The translations under genes were made by a program, and so were the position numbers. Shown piece after piece: positions 22,330-31,185 of a stretch of DNA of 64,000 nucleotides (position 1 is its first letter; every line of letters starts with the position of its first letter). Source of the DNA: an uncultured Oscillospiraceae bacterium (GTDB lineage: Bacteria; Bacillota; Clostridia; Oscillospirales; Oscillospiraceae); NCBI GenBank assembly GCA_947624385.1, contig CANQJZ010000001.1:1-64000 (forward strand), written 5' to 3'. Below the pieces are notes generated by a model that ran no database searches, was not told where the DNA came from, and was given only the letters and a program-made list of their open reading frames with translations.

Positions 22330-24765
22330 ATGGACAAATTTACAAAAAACTACATAGACGCCCGGCGGGAGGTCATCGCGAAAAACTTCCCCCGGCTCAA
22401 CGAACGCCAGCGCGAGGCCGTTATGGCCACGGAAGGGCCGCTGCTCATTCTCGCCGGAGCCGGGTCCGGCAAGACTACCGTGCTCATCAACCGCATCGCC
22501 AACCTCATGAAATACGGCAAAGCCTCCGACTGCGACGCGCTGCCCGCCGACGCGGACGAGGAAAAGCTGGAGCTCATGCGCCGATACCTGGCCGGGGACG
22601 AGACATGCCGTCAGGCCGCCGAGCTGGCCGCGGCGTACGAGCCCGTGGCCCCCTGGCAGATCTTGGCCATCACCTTCACCAACAAGGCGGCCGACGAGCT
22701 GAAAAACCGCCTGAGCGCCATGCTGGGCGAGGCGGCGGAGGATATCTGGGCCAGGACGTTCCACTCCGCATGCGTGCGCATTTTGCGCCGGGAGGCGTCG
22801 CTGCTGGGCTATCCCGAGAGCTTCACCATCTACGACGAGGCGGACCGGGTGACGGTGATGAAGCGGATCATCAAGGACCAGAACAAGGATGAGAAGATGT
22901 ACCCGCCCCGGTGGGTGCTGGGCTGCCTGGACAAGGCCCGCGACCGGCTGCAAACGCCAGGGGACTTTGCGGCCGAGGCGGAAAAGAGCGGGGACATCCG
23001 GCTTCGGGGCGTGGCGGAGCTTTACAAAGAATACGCCCGGCGGCTCATGGAGGCCGGGGCCATGGACTTCGACGACCTGCTCTATAACACCGTGCGTATC
23101 TTCCGGGAGTTTCCCGACGTGCTGGAAAAATACCGGCGGCGGTTCAAATACGTGCTCATCGACGAGTACCAGGACACCAACAACCTGCAATACCTGATGG
23201 CCACCATGCTGGCCGGGGCCCACAAGAATATCTGCGTGGTGGGCGACGACGACCAGTCCATTTACGCCTTCCGGGGCGCCACCATCGCCAATATCCTGTC
23301 CTTCGAGGACCAGTACGACCGGGCCCGGGTCATCCGCCTGGAACAAAACTACCGCTCCACGGGCCATATTTTGTCCGCCGCCAACGCGGTGGTGGCCAAT
23401 AACAAGGGCCGCAAGGGCAAGAAGCTGTGGACAAAGGCCGGGGACGGGGACCGTATCACCCTGTACGTGGCGCGCAACGAGGAGGACGAGGCCCAGTACG
23501 TGGTCCGGCAGGTGCTTCAGGCCGTGGACCGGGGGGACAATTTGCGGGACCACGCGGTGCTCTACCGCCTGAACGCCCAATCCCGTGCGCTGGAACAGGC
23601 GTTTTTGCGCCACGGCATCCGGCCCCGTATCGTGAAGGGCAACCCCTTCTTCGAGCGGGCGGAGATCAAGGACCTGATGGCCTATTTCTTCGTGCTTTTA
23701 AACCCGGCGGACGACCTGCGCCTGGCCCGTATTATAAATGTCCCTGCCCGTGGCATTGGCCCGACCACCGTGGAGCGGGCCCGGGCCATCGCGGCGGAAA
23801 ACGGTCTGCCCCTGTTCACGGTGCTGTCCATGGCCGATAATTTCCCGGAGCTGAGCCGCGCGGCGGACAAGCTCAGGGCCTTCGTGACCATGATGAACGA
23901 GCTGTCGGCGCTGACCCGGACCGGGGGCCTGGAATCGCTTTACGACGCGCTTCTGGACAAGACAGGCTACGCCCGGATGCTGGAGGGCATTCACAACGAC
24001 GAGAGCATGAACAAGCTGGAAAACGTGCGGGAGCTGAAAAGCTTCATCGCCACCCACGTGCGCCAGACCGGGGACGATACCCTGGCCGGGTTTTTGGACG
24101 AGGTGAGCCTGTACACGGACCTGCAGGCGGTGGACATGGACGAGAACACCGTCACCCTCATGACCATCCACTCCGCCAAGGGCCTGGAATTTCCCACCGT
24201 GTTCATCGTGGGGCTGGAGGAAGGGGTATTCCCGTCCTTGCAGGCCATCGGCGAGGCGGAGCAGATGGAGGAGGAACGGCGGCTGGCCTACGTGGCCATC
24301 ACCCGAGCCAAAAAGCGGCTTTTCATCACCAGCGCCCGCCAGCGCATGGTCTTCGGCCAGACGGCCCCCCACCGGGTCAGCCGGTTCGTGGACGAGATAC
24401 CGTCGGAGCACATCGATAGGCCCTACGCGGACATGAAACCCCAGGGGGACTGGTTCGACTTCGACGACGTACCGGGCGTTGACGACGGCGGCTGGGGCCG
24501 GGCAAGGCCCGCCGCACGGTCCAGCGGCGGCAGCGGCTGGCAGAGGACGCCGAAAAAGCCTCTGACGCCGCCCGCGCCGAAAAAGGCCCAGCCGCAGGTC
24601 ACCTTCGCCGTGGGCGACCGGGTGGAGCACAGCGCGTTCAAGAAGGGCACCATCGTGAAGATGACCCCCATGGGCGGGGACCACCTGGTGGAGATCGAGT
24701 TCGACAACCTGGGCTTGAAGCGCCTCATGCTCAAAGCCGCGTCACGGTATATGAAGAAGATATAG
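22330..24765 (+). CDS. pcrA: ATP-dependent DNA helicase PcrA/UvrD
   Basis: 811 residues. Superfamily 1A motifs in order: Q motif LNERQREAV; Walker A LAGAGSGKT (41-49); Ia ITFTNKAADEL; II VLIDEYQDTN (near 276); III GDDDQSIYAFRGA; IV EQNYRST; V TIHSAKGLEF; VI YVAITRAKKRL. The C-terminal tail after about 720 ends in a Tudor-like GDRVEHSAFKKGTIV domain typical of PcrA, which binds RNA polymerase. It removes recombination intermediates and acts in repair and rolling-circle replication. No Shine-Dalgarno precedes the ATG, and the promoter predicts a leaderless mRNA. Confidence 0.95.
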   Translation: MDKFTKNYIDARREVIAKNFPRLNERQREAVMATEGPLLILAGAGSGKTTVLINRIANLMKYGKASDCDALPADADEEKLELMRRYLAGDETCRQAAELAAAYEPVAPWQILAITFTNKAADELKNRLSAMLGEAAEDIWARTFHSACVRILRREASLLGYPESFTIYDEADRVTVMKRIIKDQNKDEKMYPPRWVLGCLDKARDRLQTPGDFAAEAEKSGDIRLRGVAELYKEYARRLMEAGAMDFDDLLYNTVRIFREFPDVLEKYRRRFKYVLIDEYQDTNNLQYLMATMLAGAHKNICVVGDDDQSIYAFRGATIANILSFEDQYDRARVIRLEQNYRSTGHILSAANAVVANNKGRKGKKLWTKAGDGDRITLYVARNEEDEAQYVVRQVLQAVDRGDNLRDHAVLYRLNAQSRALEQAFLRHGIRPRIVKGNPFFERAEIKDLMAYFFVLLNPADDLRLARIINVPARGIGPTTVERARAIAAENGLPLFTVLSMADNFPELSRAADKLRAFVTMMNELSALTRTGGLESLYDALLDKTGYARMLEGIHNDESMNKLENVRELKSFIATHVRQTGDDTLAGFLDEVSLYTDLQAVDMDENTVTLMTIHSAKGLEFPTVFIVGLEEGVFPSLQAIGEAEQMEEERRLAYVAITRAKKRLFITSARQRMVFGQTAPHRVSRFVDEIPSEHIDRPYADMKPQGDWFDFDDVPGVDDGGWGRARPAARSSGGSGWQRTPKKPLTPPAPKKAQPQVTFAVGDRVEHSAFKKGTIVKMTPMGGDHLVEIEFDNLGLKRLMLKAASRYMKKI

Positions 24766-24788
24766 AAATCAAATATTACATTATGGAC

Positions 24789-24905
24789 GGCCCCCTTGTT
24801 AAAGGGGGCTGTCATGCGTCAGCATGACTGGGGGATTGTACTTAGACGTACAGCAATCCCCCCGAGCCGCCATTCGGCGGCCCACCCCCCTTTGACAAGG
24901 GGGGC
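24789..24905. repeat. Full-length family-1 palindromic element
   Basis: About 117 bp. Terminal inverted repeats of about 20 bp (GGCCCCCTTGTTAAAGGGGG and the complement of CCCCCCTTTGACAAGGGGGG), each itself a hairpin. Inside are GTCATGC-GTCA-GCATGAC, GGGGATTG...CAATCCCC and GCCGCC-ATTC-GGCGGC. Same order as 51961-52081 and 63886-63993. Sits between pcrA and the peptide ABC operon and may terminate pcrA. Confidence 0.8.
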
Positions 24906-24924
24906 TTTTTCTTCTTTATTCCAC

Positions 24925-24953
24925 TTGACCCCGGGCGGGAAATGTGCTATGCT
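24925..24953 (+). promoter_or_regulatory. Promoter of the peptide ABC operon
   Basis: TTGACC, 17-bp spacer, TATGCT, immediately after the palindromic element. Confidence 0.65.
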
Positions 24954-25004
24954 CTCCCCGCCAAGAGAAAACTGAATACGGAGCCAAAAAAGGAGAATTT
25001 TGCT

Positions 25005-26537
25005 ATGACAAAACGCATCCTCACTCTTGCATTGGCGGCGCTCATGACGGCGGCACTCTTTTTCGGAGGCGGCCAGTCAGCCTTAGCCGCTGAGACCGGC
25101 TCCACCGGCAGCGCCGGCGGCAACATCACCGTCGGTATCGCCGCAGACCTGGACAGCAGTCTTGACCCGCACGTATCTTCGTCGTCGGCAGGAACCAGAG
25201 AAGTCCTTTTCAACATTTATGAAGGGCTGTTGAAGCCCGACACCCAAGGAGATCTCGTCCCCGCCATTGCCGAAGATTACGCCGTCAACGACACCGCAGA
25301 CGTTTACACCTTCACACTCAGGAAGAACGTGCGGTTCCACGACGGCAGCGCGGTAGAGGCCGGGGACGTTGTTTATTCCCTGTCCAGGGCCGCGGGCCTT
25401 GACACGGGCGAGCCTCTGATGGCCACCCTGGCAGGCGTGCAGTCGGTGGAGGCCACGGATGACGATACCGTCGTCGTCACACTGAAGACGCCCGACGTGG
25501 AGTTTCCCGCCTACAGCACCGCCGCCATCATCCCCGAGGGCAGCGACCCGGCCGACGGCGTGATCGGCACGGGACCGTTCAAATTCGTCTCCCGCTCGGT
25601 GCAGGAGAACATCGTCCTGGAGCGGTTCGACGATTATTGGGGCGAGCCCGCCAAGGCGGAGAAGATCACCCTGCGGGTCATCGAGGACGGCCAGACCATG
25701 GTCATGAGCCTGCGCTCCGGCGCCATCGACCTGGCGGCCCACCTGGAGGCCAGTCAGGTGGCGGAGCTGGCGGACCTGAACATTCTGGAGGGCAGCATGA
25801 ACCTGGTCCAGGCGCTGTACCTGGACAATGCCGAGCCCCCCTTCGACGACATACGGGTCCGGCAGGCGCTGTGCTGCGCCATCGACAAGCAGGCGGTCAT
25901 CGACCTGGCCGGGGACGGCCACGGCTTCCCCGTGGGCAGCAGCATGTACCCCGCCTTCGGCAAGTACTTTGACGCTGGGCTGACGGACACGTATGTCCCG
26001 GACCTTGAAAAGGCCGTGGCGCTGCTGGCCGAGGCCGGCTATGATAAGTCCAACCCCCTCACCTTCACCATCACCGTGCCCAGCAACTATACCCCCCATG
26101 TGGACGCGGCCCAGGTGATCGTGGAGCTGCTGGGCCAGACCGGCGTGGTGAACGCGTCCATCCAGCAGGTGGAGTGGGCCGCCTGGTACTCCGACGTGTA
26201 CCAGGGCCGGGATTTCGAGGCGACTGTATGCGGCATGGACGCCTCCACCCTGACCGCCTCGGCGATGCTGTCCCGCTTCGCCTCCGACAGCCCCAAGAAC
26301 TTCATCGGCTTTGTAAACGAGGACTATGACGCGGCCTACGCCGCCGCTCTGGCCACCGTGGACGAGGATGAACAGACGGCGTATTTCAAGCAGTGTCAGG
26401 CCATTTTGGCCGAAAATGCCGCCAACGTGTACATTCAGGACCTGGCGGACTTCGTGGCCACCCAGCCGGACATCCAGGGATACGTGTTCTATCCCCTGTA
26501 CGTGATGGACCTTTCCGGCGTGTGCCGCGTGGCATGA
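25005..26537 (+). CDS. ABC transporter substrate-binding protein, family 5 (peptide/nickel type)
   Basis: 510 residues from ATG 25005 with AAAAAGGAG upstream. Signal peptide to about residue 28 (ALAAE); no lipobox Cys, unusual for a Gram-positive binding protein, so anchoring is unclear. Family-5 landmarks: the N-terminal L-D-P-H-V-S segment, RKNVRFHDGSAVEAGDVVYSL, IGTGPFKF, DDIRVRQALCCAIDK. Binds oligopeptides or similar ligands for the two permeases and two ATPases encoded next. Confidence 0.9.
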   Translation: MTKRILTLALAALMTAALFFGGGQSALAAETGSTGSAGGNITVGIAADLDSSLDPHVSSSSAGTREVLFNIYEGLLKPDTQGDLVPAIAEDYAVNDTADVYTFTLRKNVRFHDGSAVEAGDVVYSLSRAAGLDTGEPLMATLAGVQSVEATDDDTVVVTLKTPDVEFPAYSTAAIIPEGSDPADGVIGTGPFKFVSRSVQENIVLERFDDYWGEPAKAEKITLRVIEDGQTMVMSLRSGAIDLAAHLEASQVAELADLNILEGSMNLVQALYLDNAEPPFDDIRVRQALCCAIDKQAVIDLAGDGHGFPVGSSMYPAFGKYFDAGLTDTYVPDLEKAVALLAEAGYDKSNPLTFTITVPSNYTPHVDAAQVIVELLGQTGVVNASIQQVEWAAWYSDVYQGRDFEATVCGMDASTLTASAMLSRFASDSPKNFIGFVNEDYDAAYAAALATVDEDEQTAYFKQCQAILAENAANVYIQDLADFVATQPDIQGYVFYPLYVMDLSGVCRVA

Positions 26538-26555
26538 CACGGGTAAAGCATTAAA

Positions 26556-27497
26556 TTGCGATATGTACTGAAAAAAACAGGAATATTGGTCGTCACCCTG
26601 CTTCTCATATCCCTGCTGGCGTTCCTGGCCTTTCAGATCGTCCCCGGCGACCCCACCTCCAAGCTTCTGGGCAATGATTACACCCCGGAGCGGGCACAAG
26701 CCCTGCGGCACGAGATGGGGCTGGACAGGAACGTGTTTGTGCGCTACTGGGATTGGCTCACCGGTTTCGTCACCGGGGATATGGGCGTCAGCTACAATTA
26801 CGGCATGGGCGTGGATAAGGTCATGGAGGGCAAAGGCGCCGTCACGGCGGCGCTGAGCCTGATGGCCTGGCTCACGGTCATCGCCGTCAGCGTCCCTCTT
26901 GGCATCACGCTGGCGCGCTTTCAGGGCGGACGGCTCGACCGGGTATGCGTGGCCATGAACCAGGTGTTCATGGCCATTCCCCCGTTCTTTCTGGGTATCT
27001 TATTTACATACGTGTTCGGGCTGGTGCTGAAGCTGTTCGTGCCGGGAGGCTTCATAAGCCCTAAGGAGAGCTTTTGGGGCTTTCTGGGCTATCTCATCTT
27101 CCCGGCCCTGGCCATCGCCATCCCCAAGGCCGCCATGGTCACAAAGCTGCTGCGCTCGTCCATCATCGGCCAGATGGGTCAGGACTACGTCCGCACGGCG
27201 TACAGCCGTGGAAACTCCCGCTGGAGCGTCATCCGGGGCCATGTGCTCAGAAACGCGGTGCTGCCCGTGGTGACGTTTCTCGCCATGACATTGGCGGACA
27301 TCGTGGCCGGGTCCATCATCGTGGAACAGGTGTTCGCCCTGCCGGGTCTGGGCCGGCTGCTGCTGGCCAGCATCGGCAACCGGGACTACCCGGTGGTCCA
27401 GTGCATCGTGGTCATCATCGCGTTCATCGTGGTGTTCATGAATTACCTGGCGGACGTCGTTACCCAATACATAGACCCACGTATAAGGCTTGGTTAG
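26556..27497 (+). CDS. ABC transporter permease (DppB/OppB-like)
   Basis: 313 residues. The only plausible start is TTG at 26556, giving the usual M-R-Y-V-L-K-K N-terminus, with a weak GGTAAAG site. Six membrane helices; the first ends in FQIVPGDPTSKLLG, the typical OppB/DppB signature, and the EAA-like loop is near SSIIGQMGQDYVRTAYSRG. Forms the transport channel with the next permease. Confidence 0.9.
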   Translation: MRYVLKKTGILVVTLLLISLLAFLAFQIVPGDPTSKLLGNDYTPERAQALRHEMGLDRNVFVRYWDWLTGFVTGDMGVSYNYGMGVDKVMEGKGAVTAALSLMAWLTVIAVSVPLGITLARFQGGRLDRVCVAMNQVFMAIPPFFLGILFTYVFGLVLKLFVPGGFISPKESFWGFLGYLIFPALAIAIPKAAMVTKLLRSSIIGQMGQDYVRTAYSRGNSRWSVIRGHVLRNAVLPVVTFLAMTLADIVAGSIIVEQVFALPGLGRLLLASIGNRDYPVVQCIVVIIAFIVVFMNYLADVVTQYIDPRIRLG

Positions 27498-27500
27498 ATC

Positions 27501-28307
27501 ATGAAGCTGAGACATAACAAAAACTTCACAGCGGGGGCCATTATCACCGCGTTCATGCTGGCCGTTATTTTGATCGGTCTGGTGTGGACGCCCTACGACC
27601 CCAACGCCATGGACGGCAGCGCCAAGATGCTGTCCCCCCGGCTGTCCCACCCGCTGGGCACGGACAACTTCGGCCGGGATATCCTGTCCCGGGTCATCGA
27701 GGGGGCCGGCGCCACGTTTTTGATCGCCGCCGCCACGGTGGCCATCGGCCTTATCGCCGGCCTGGTGCTGGGCGGGCTCACGGGCTATTTCGGCGGCTGG
27801 CTGGACGAGTGCCTCATGCGCCTCAATGACGCCCTGGCGGCCTTTCCCAGCATTTTGCTGGCCCTGGTGCTGATAGCGCTTTTCGGCTCCGGCAAGTACA
27901 AGATCATTCTGGCCCTGGGTCTGCTGTTCATCCCCAGCTTCGCCCGGGTGGTCCGGGCGGAGGTGGCGCGGCAAAAGAGCCTGGATTACGTGGCCAGCGC
28001 ACGGCTCATGGGCGCGGGCCATATGCGCATTTTGTTTCTGCATATCCTGCCCAACATCATCCCCGTGCTGCTGCCCGCCGTGGCCATCGGCTTCAACAAC
28101 GCCGTACTGGCGGAGGCGTCCATGAGCTACCTGAGCGTGGGCGTCCAGCCCCCGGACGCAAGCCTTGGCCGGATGCTGAACGAGGCCCAGGGGTATCTGC
28201 TCTCCGCGCCGTGGTACGCCTTGGGCGCCGGCGCGGCCATCATCCTGCTGATATTGGGCTTCGGCCTTCTCAGCGAGGGGTTGGGAGGCGAACATGGCGC
28301 TTCTTGA
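27501..28307 (+). CDS. ABC transporter permease (DppC/OppC-like)
   Basis: 268 residues, ATG 3 nt after the previous stop, so translation is probably coupled. Hallmarks: [19 protein letters not shown] of the OppC N-terminal domain and the EAA loop [12 protein letters not shown]. The C-terminus overlaps the next gene by 14 bp. Partner of the preceding permease. Confidence 0.9.
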   Translation: MKLRHNKNFTAGAIITAFMLAVILIGLVWTPYDPNAMDGSAKMLSPRLSHPLGTDNFGRDILSRVIEGAGATFLIAAATVAIGLIAGLVLGGLTGYFGGWLDECLMRLNDALAAFPSILLALVLIALFGSGKYKIILALGLLFIPSFARVVRAEVARQKSLDYVASARLMGAGHMRILFLHILPNIIPVLLPAVAIGFNNAVLAEASMSYLSVGVQPPDASLGRMLNEAQGYLLSAPWYALGAGAAIILLILGFGLLSEGLGGEHGAS

Positions 28308-29082
28308 CATACGGGACCTGCATGTGACATTCCTCTCCACCGGGAAAGAGGCCGTCCGGGGCGTGGATCTGACGATAGAACCGGGCCAGCGGCTGGGGCT
28401 GGTGGGCGAGTCCGGCTCCGGCAAGACCGTCACCGCCATGGCCCTTTCCGGGCTTATCGAGCGCTGGAACGTGAACATGTCCGGCCAGGTGCTCTTTGAG
28501 GGCAACGACCTGCTGTGCTGCTCCCGGGAGCAGCTGCGCCGGGTCCAGGGCAAGGACATCGGCGTGGTGTTCCAGGAGCCCATGACCAGCCTGAACCCGC
28601 TGATGAAGGTGGGCCGGCAGGTGGAGGAAGTGCTGAAGATACACACGGACCTGTCCCCCGAGGCGCGTCGGGATAGGGCCTTGGAAGCAATGGAGCAGGT
28701 GGGCCTTCCCGAGCCGGAGGTCACCTACGAAAAATACCCCCACCAGCTCTCCGGCGGCCAGCGCCAGCGGGCCGTGATAGCCTCCGCCATGGTCATAAGG
28801 CCCAAGCTGCTTATATGCGACGAGCCCACCACGGCCCTGGACGTGACCGTCCAGGCGCAGATATTGGAGCTTTTGAAGTCCGTGAGCGTGCAGCACGGCG
28901 TGGCCGTGCTGCTCATAAGCCACGATCTTGGCGTGGTGCGGCGGCTGTGCGAGAGCGTGGCCGTCATGTACAAGGGCCAGATCGTGGAGCGGGGGGACAC
29001 CGAGCGGGTGTTCGCCGCGCCGGAGGACGGGTACACAAAGCGGCTCATCGCCGCCATCCCCAAGAGGAAACGCCATGAGTGA
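28294..29082 (+). CDS. ABC transporter ATP-binding protein (DppD/OppD-like)
   Basis: 262 residues. Walker [10 protein letters not shown]-loop [11 protein letters not shown], signature LSGGQRQRA, Walker [14 protein letters not shown]-loop ISHDLG. The C-terminal iron-sulfur-like Cys motif found in many DppD proteins is absent; the protein ends soon after AIPKRKRHE, which is short for the family. Confidence 0.92.
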   Translation: MALLDIRDLHVTFLSTGKEAVRGVDLTIEPGQRLGLVGESGSGKTVTAMALSGLIERWNVNMSGQVLFEGNDLLCCSREQLRRVQGKDIGVVFQEPMTSLNPLMKVGRQVEEVLKIHTDLSPEARRDRALEAMEQVGLPEPEVTYEKYPHQLSGGQRQRAVIASAMVIRPKLLICDEPTTALDVTVQAQILELLKSVSVQHGVAVLLISHDLGVVRRLCESVAVMYKGQIVERGDTERVFAAPEDGYTKRLIAAIPKRKRHE

Positions 29083-29824
29083 ACCGGTTTTGCAGGTGGA
29101 GCACCTGACCGTCAGCTACGCCGACGGCGGCGTATTTGGCCGGAAGCAGCGCCGCGAGATCGTCCACGACGTGACCTTCTGCATCGACCAGGGCCAGATC
29201 GTGGGCCTGGTGGGCGAGTCCGGCTGCGGCAAGTCCACGTTGTCGAAGGCCATACTTGGCATGCTCCCGCCGGAGAACGTGTCCGGGATGATAACCCATT
29301 ACACCAAACGGCCCCAGATGGTGTTTCAGGACCCCTTTTCCAGCCTGAACCCCGCCCGGACCGTGGGGTGGATACTGGAAGAGCCGCTGCGCATTTTCGG
29401 CAAATACGACGCACCCGAGCGCAAGCGCCGGGTGCTGGACATGCTGGAGCGGGTGGGATTAGAGCGGGAGCACGCCCAGCGCAAGCCCCGGGAGCTTTCC
29501 GGCGGCCAGCGCCAGCGGGTGTCCATCGCCCTGGCCCTCATCCAGCGGCCCCGGTTCATCATCGCCGACGAGCCGGTCTCTGCCCTGGACGTGACCATCC
29601 AGGCCCAGGTGCTGGACCTTCTCTGGGACCTGCGGCGGGAGCTGGACCTGAGCTATCTGTTCATAAGCCACGATTTGAACGTGGTGTATTCCATATGCGA
29701 CCGGGTGCTGGTGATGCAGGCCGGACGCATCGTGGAGGGCGGGACGGTGGACCAAGTCTACGACCACCCCCAACACGAATACACGAAAAAGCTGTTGGAG
29801 TCGGCCAACTATGCGGTACAGTAA
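29075..29824 (+). CDS. ABC transporter ATP-binding protein (DppF/OppF-like)
   Basis: 249 residues from ATG 29075, overlapping the previous stop by 8 bp; the track start at 28928 is spurious. Walker [11 protein letters not shown]-loop [11 protein letters not shown], signature LSGGQRQRV, Walker [14 protein letters not shown]-loop ISHDLN. It lacks the usual insertion between Walker A and the Q-loop that encodes a longer helical segment, making it slightly short. Pairs with DppD to energise uptake. Confidence 0.92.
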   Translation: MSEPVLQVEHLTVSYADGGVFGRKQRREIVHDVTFCIDQGQIVGLVGESGCGKSTLSKAILGMLPPENVSGMITHYTKRPQMVFQDPFSSLNPARTVGWILEEPLRIFGKYDAPERKRRVLDMLERVGLEREHAQRKPRELSGGQRQRVSIALALIQRPRFIIADEPVSALDVTIQAQVLDLLWDLRRELDLSYLFISHDLNVVYSICDRVLVMQAGRIVEGGTVDQVYDHPQHEYTKKLLESANYAVQ

Positions 29825-30593
29825 AATCGTCCCGGCCCGGTTCATCGACCGGCCCAACCGGTTCATCGCCCATGTGGCGCTGGACGGTCGGACCGAGACG
29901 GTACACGTGAAGAACACGGGCCGGTGCCGGGAGCTGCTGGTCCCCGGCGCGCTTGTGTATCTATCCGACGCGGGCGAGCATACCGCCCGGAAAACGCGCT
30001 ACGATCTGGTGGCGGTCCAAAAGGGCGGCCGGCTTGTCAACATGGACAGTCAGGCCCCCAACGCCGCCGCGCTGGAGTGGCTCCGGGCGGGGCATTTATT
30101 CCCGGCGGGCACGGACATACGGCCCGAGTACACATACGGCGACAGCCGGTTTGACATCGCCGCGTTCACGCCGGATTTGGCGCTTTTGGAAGTAAAAGGC
30201 GTAACCCTCGTCGAAACTCGCTCCGCAGGTCTCTCTCCGGCGCAAGCGCCGGAGTTCGAGTGCTCCGCGGTTTCTCCTCTCCCCACGCGATTCGCTACGC
30301 TGGATTCGCGTGGGGGCCCCATTGAGGACGGCGTGGTGCTGTTCCCGGACGCGCCCACGGCCCGTGGCGCCAAGCACCTGCGGGAGCTGGCGGCGTTCCC
30401 GGGGGAGAGCTATATCCTGTTCGTTATCCAGATGGAGGGCGTTTCCTATTTCGCGCCCAACGCCGAAACGGACCCGGCCTTTGCCGCCGCCCTGCGTGCG
30501 GCCCGCGACGCCGGAGTGCATATCCTGGCCTACGACTGCCGCGTCACGCCGGAGAGCATGGAGATCAACGAACCCGTAGAAGTGAGACTATAA
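29811..30593 (+). CDS. sfsA: SfsA family protein carrying an in-frame palindromic insertion
   Basis: 260 residues, ATG overlapping the ABC gene by 14 bp. SfsA landmarks: [18 protein letters not shown] (OB-like N-terminus), [33 protein letters not shown] and [22 protein letters not shown]. The last two motifs are normally contiguous, but here 37 residues rich in Ser, Pro and Ala (encoded by 30216-30326) separate them. Without the insert the protein is 223 residues, the normal size. SfsA has been reported as a sugar-fermentation regulator/nuclease-like protein; whether this one is active is uncertain. Confidence 0.9.
   Translation: MRYSKIVPARFIDRPNRFIAHVALDGRTETVHVKNTGRCRELLVPGALVYLSDAGEHTARKTRYDLVAVQKGGRLVNMDSQAPNAAALEWLRAGHLFPAGTDIRPEYTYGDSRFDIAAFTPDLALLEVKGVTLVETRSAGLSPAQAPEFECSAVSPLPTRFATLDSRGGPIEDGVVLFPDAPTARGAKHLRELAAFPGESYILFVIQMEGVSYFAPNAETDPAFAAALRAARDAGVHILAYDCRVTPESMEINEPVEVRL
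30216..30326 (-). repeat. Family-2 palindromic element inserted in frame in sfsA
   Basis: 111 bp (37 codons) between the GAA codon at 30213 and the GAC codon at 30327. Read on the minus strand: CCCCACGCGA/TCGCGTGGGG hairpin, AGAGGAG linker, CTCCGGCG-CTTG-CGCCGGAG hairpin, then GCGAG...CGACGA. The same two-hairpin order occurs at 9891-10012 and 55514-55622. Confidence 0.82.
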
Positions 30594-30661
30594 CAGACGC
30601 TACGCGCTGTTATATCAAAAAGATACCGGTCGTGCTCCCGGCTTGCGCCGGAACCGCACGA
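30589..30661. other. Two inverted repeats after sfsA
   Basis: TATAACAG/CTGTTATA (30589-30614, overlapping the sfsA stop codon) and GTCGTGC...GCACGAC enclosing CCGGC-TTGC-GCCGG (30628-30661). No T tract follows. They may end the ABC-sfsA transcript or be a degenerate palindromic repeat. Confidence 0.45.
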
Positions 30662-30675
30662 CATGGTATGAAAAT

Positions 30676-30699
30676 CCGCCGGGAATTTTCTCCCGGCGG
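30676..30699 (-). terminator. Terminator of the MFS operon
   Basis: CCGCCGGGA pairs with TCCCGGCGG over a 6-nt loop; on the minus strand ATTTTC follows. It lies 17 nt past the stop of the 30716-31180 gene. Confidence 0.65.
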
Positions 30700-30715
30700 T
30701 GTTGCATATGTACGT

Positions 30716-31180
30716 TTATTCCTGCTTTCTGCCGAACAAAACCAGCAGATAGGGCGAGAACGCGCCCAGCACGGCGCTCAGGCCAAAGCTGCCTGTCAGG
30801 CGGTACAGGAGCATGGGCACGAGGGCGTGCCACTCCCCGGGCAGGGAGAGATAGAAAAATGTCATGGCGAGGCGGTCGGTGGGGGCCAGAAGCGCGTCCA
30901 GTGCCAGCGTGAGAAGCCGGAAGACCACGATGATGGTGGCGGAGATGACGATCTCCTTTTTCGTCATCCGGCGGAATAAACGCTGGCCGATGACGAGCGA
31001 CGCGGCCAGCACCAGACCGTACAGCAGCAGCTCCCGGCCGGGGTCGGCGGCGAGGGTCCCGTCCGGCTGGGCCGCGACGACGAACCGGCCCACGCCGTAG
31101 ACGATCAGGTAATAACAGGCGAGGCCCGCCGCGACGCAGAAAAGCGGCACGGTGAACAGTGTGTTTTTTCGGATGGACAT
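30716..31180 (-). CDS. Uncharacterised four-helix membrane protein
   Basis: 154 residues from the ATG at 31180, with GGGAG 8 nt upstream; the track start is a GTG three codons earlier, overlapping the MFS stop. Four predicted membrane helices (LFTVPLFCVAAGLACYYLIVYGV; LLLYGLVLAASLVIG; IVISATIIVVFRLLTLALDAL; ALVPMLLYRLTGSFGLSAVLGAF). No family recognised. Last gene of a three-gene operon with the Cys-rich secreted protein and the MFS transporter. Confidence 0.6.
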   Translation of the reverse strand: MSIRKNTLFTVPLFCVAAGLACYYLIVYGVGRFVVAAQPDGTLAADPGRELLLYGLVLAASLVIGQRLFRRMTKKEIVISATIIVVFRLLTLALDALLAPTDRLAMTFFYLSLPGEWHALVPMLLYRLTGSFGLSAVLGAFSPYLLVLFGRKQE

Positions 31181-31185
31181 AGAAC

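Noticed and set aside
24942-25004. ORF-track start at 24942 for the substrate-binding protein
   Set aside because: It overlaps the -10 promoter region; AAAAAGGAG and the signal peptide point to ATG 25005.
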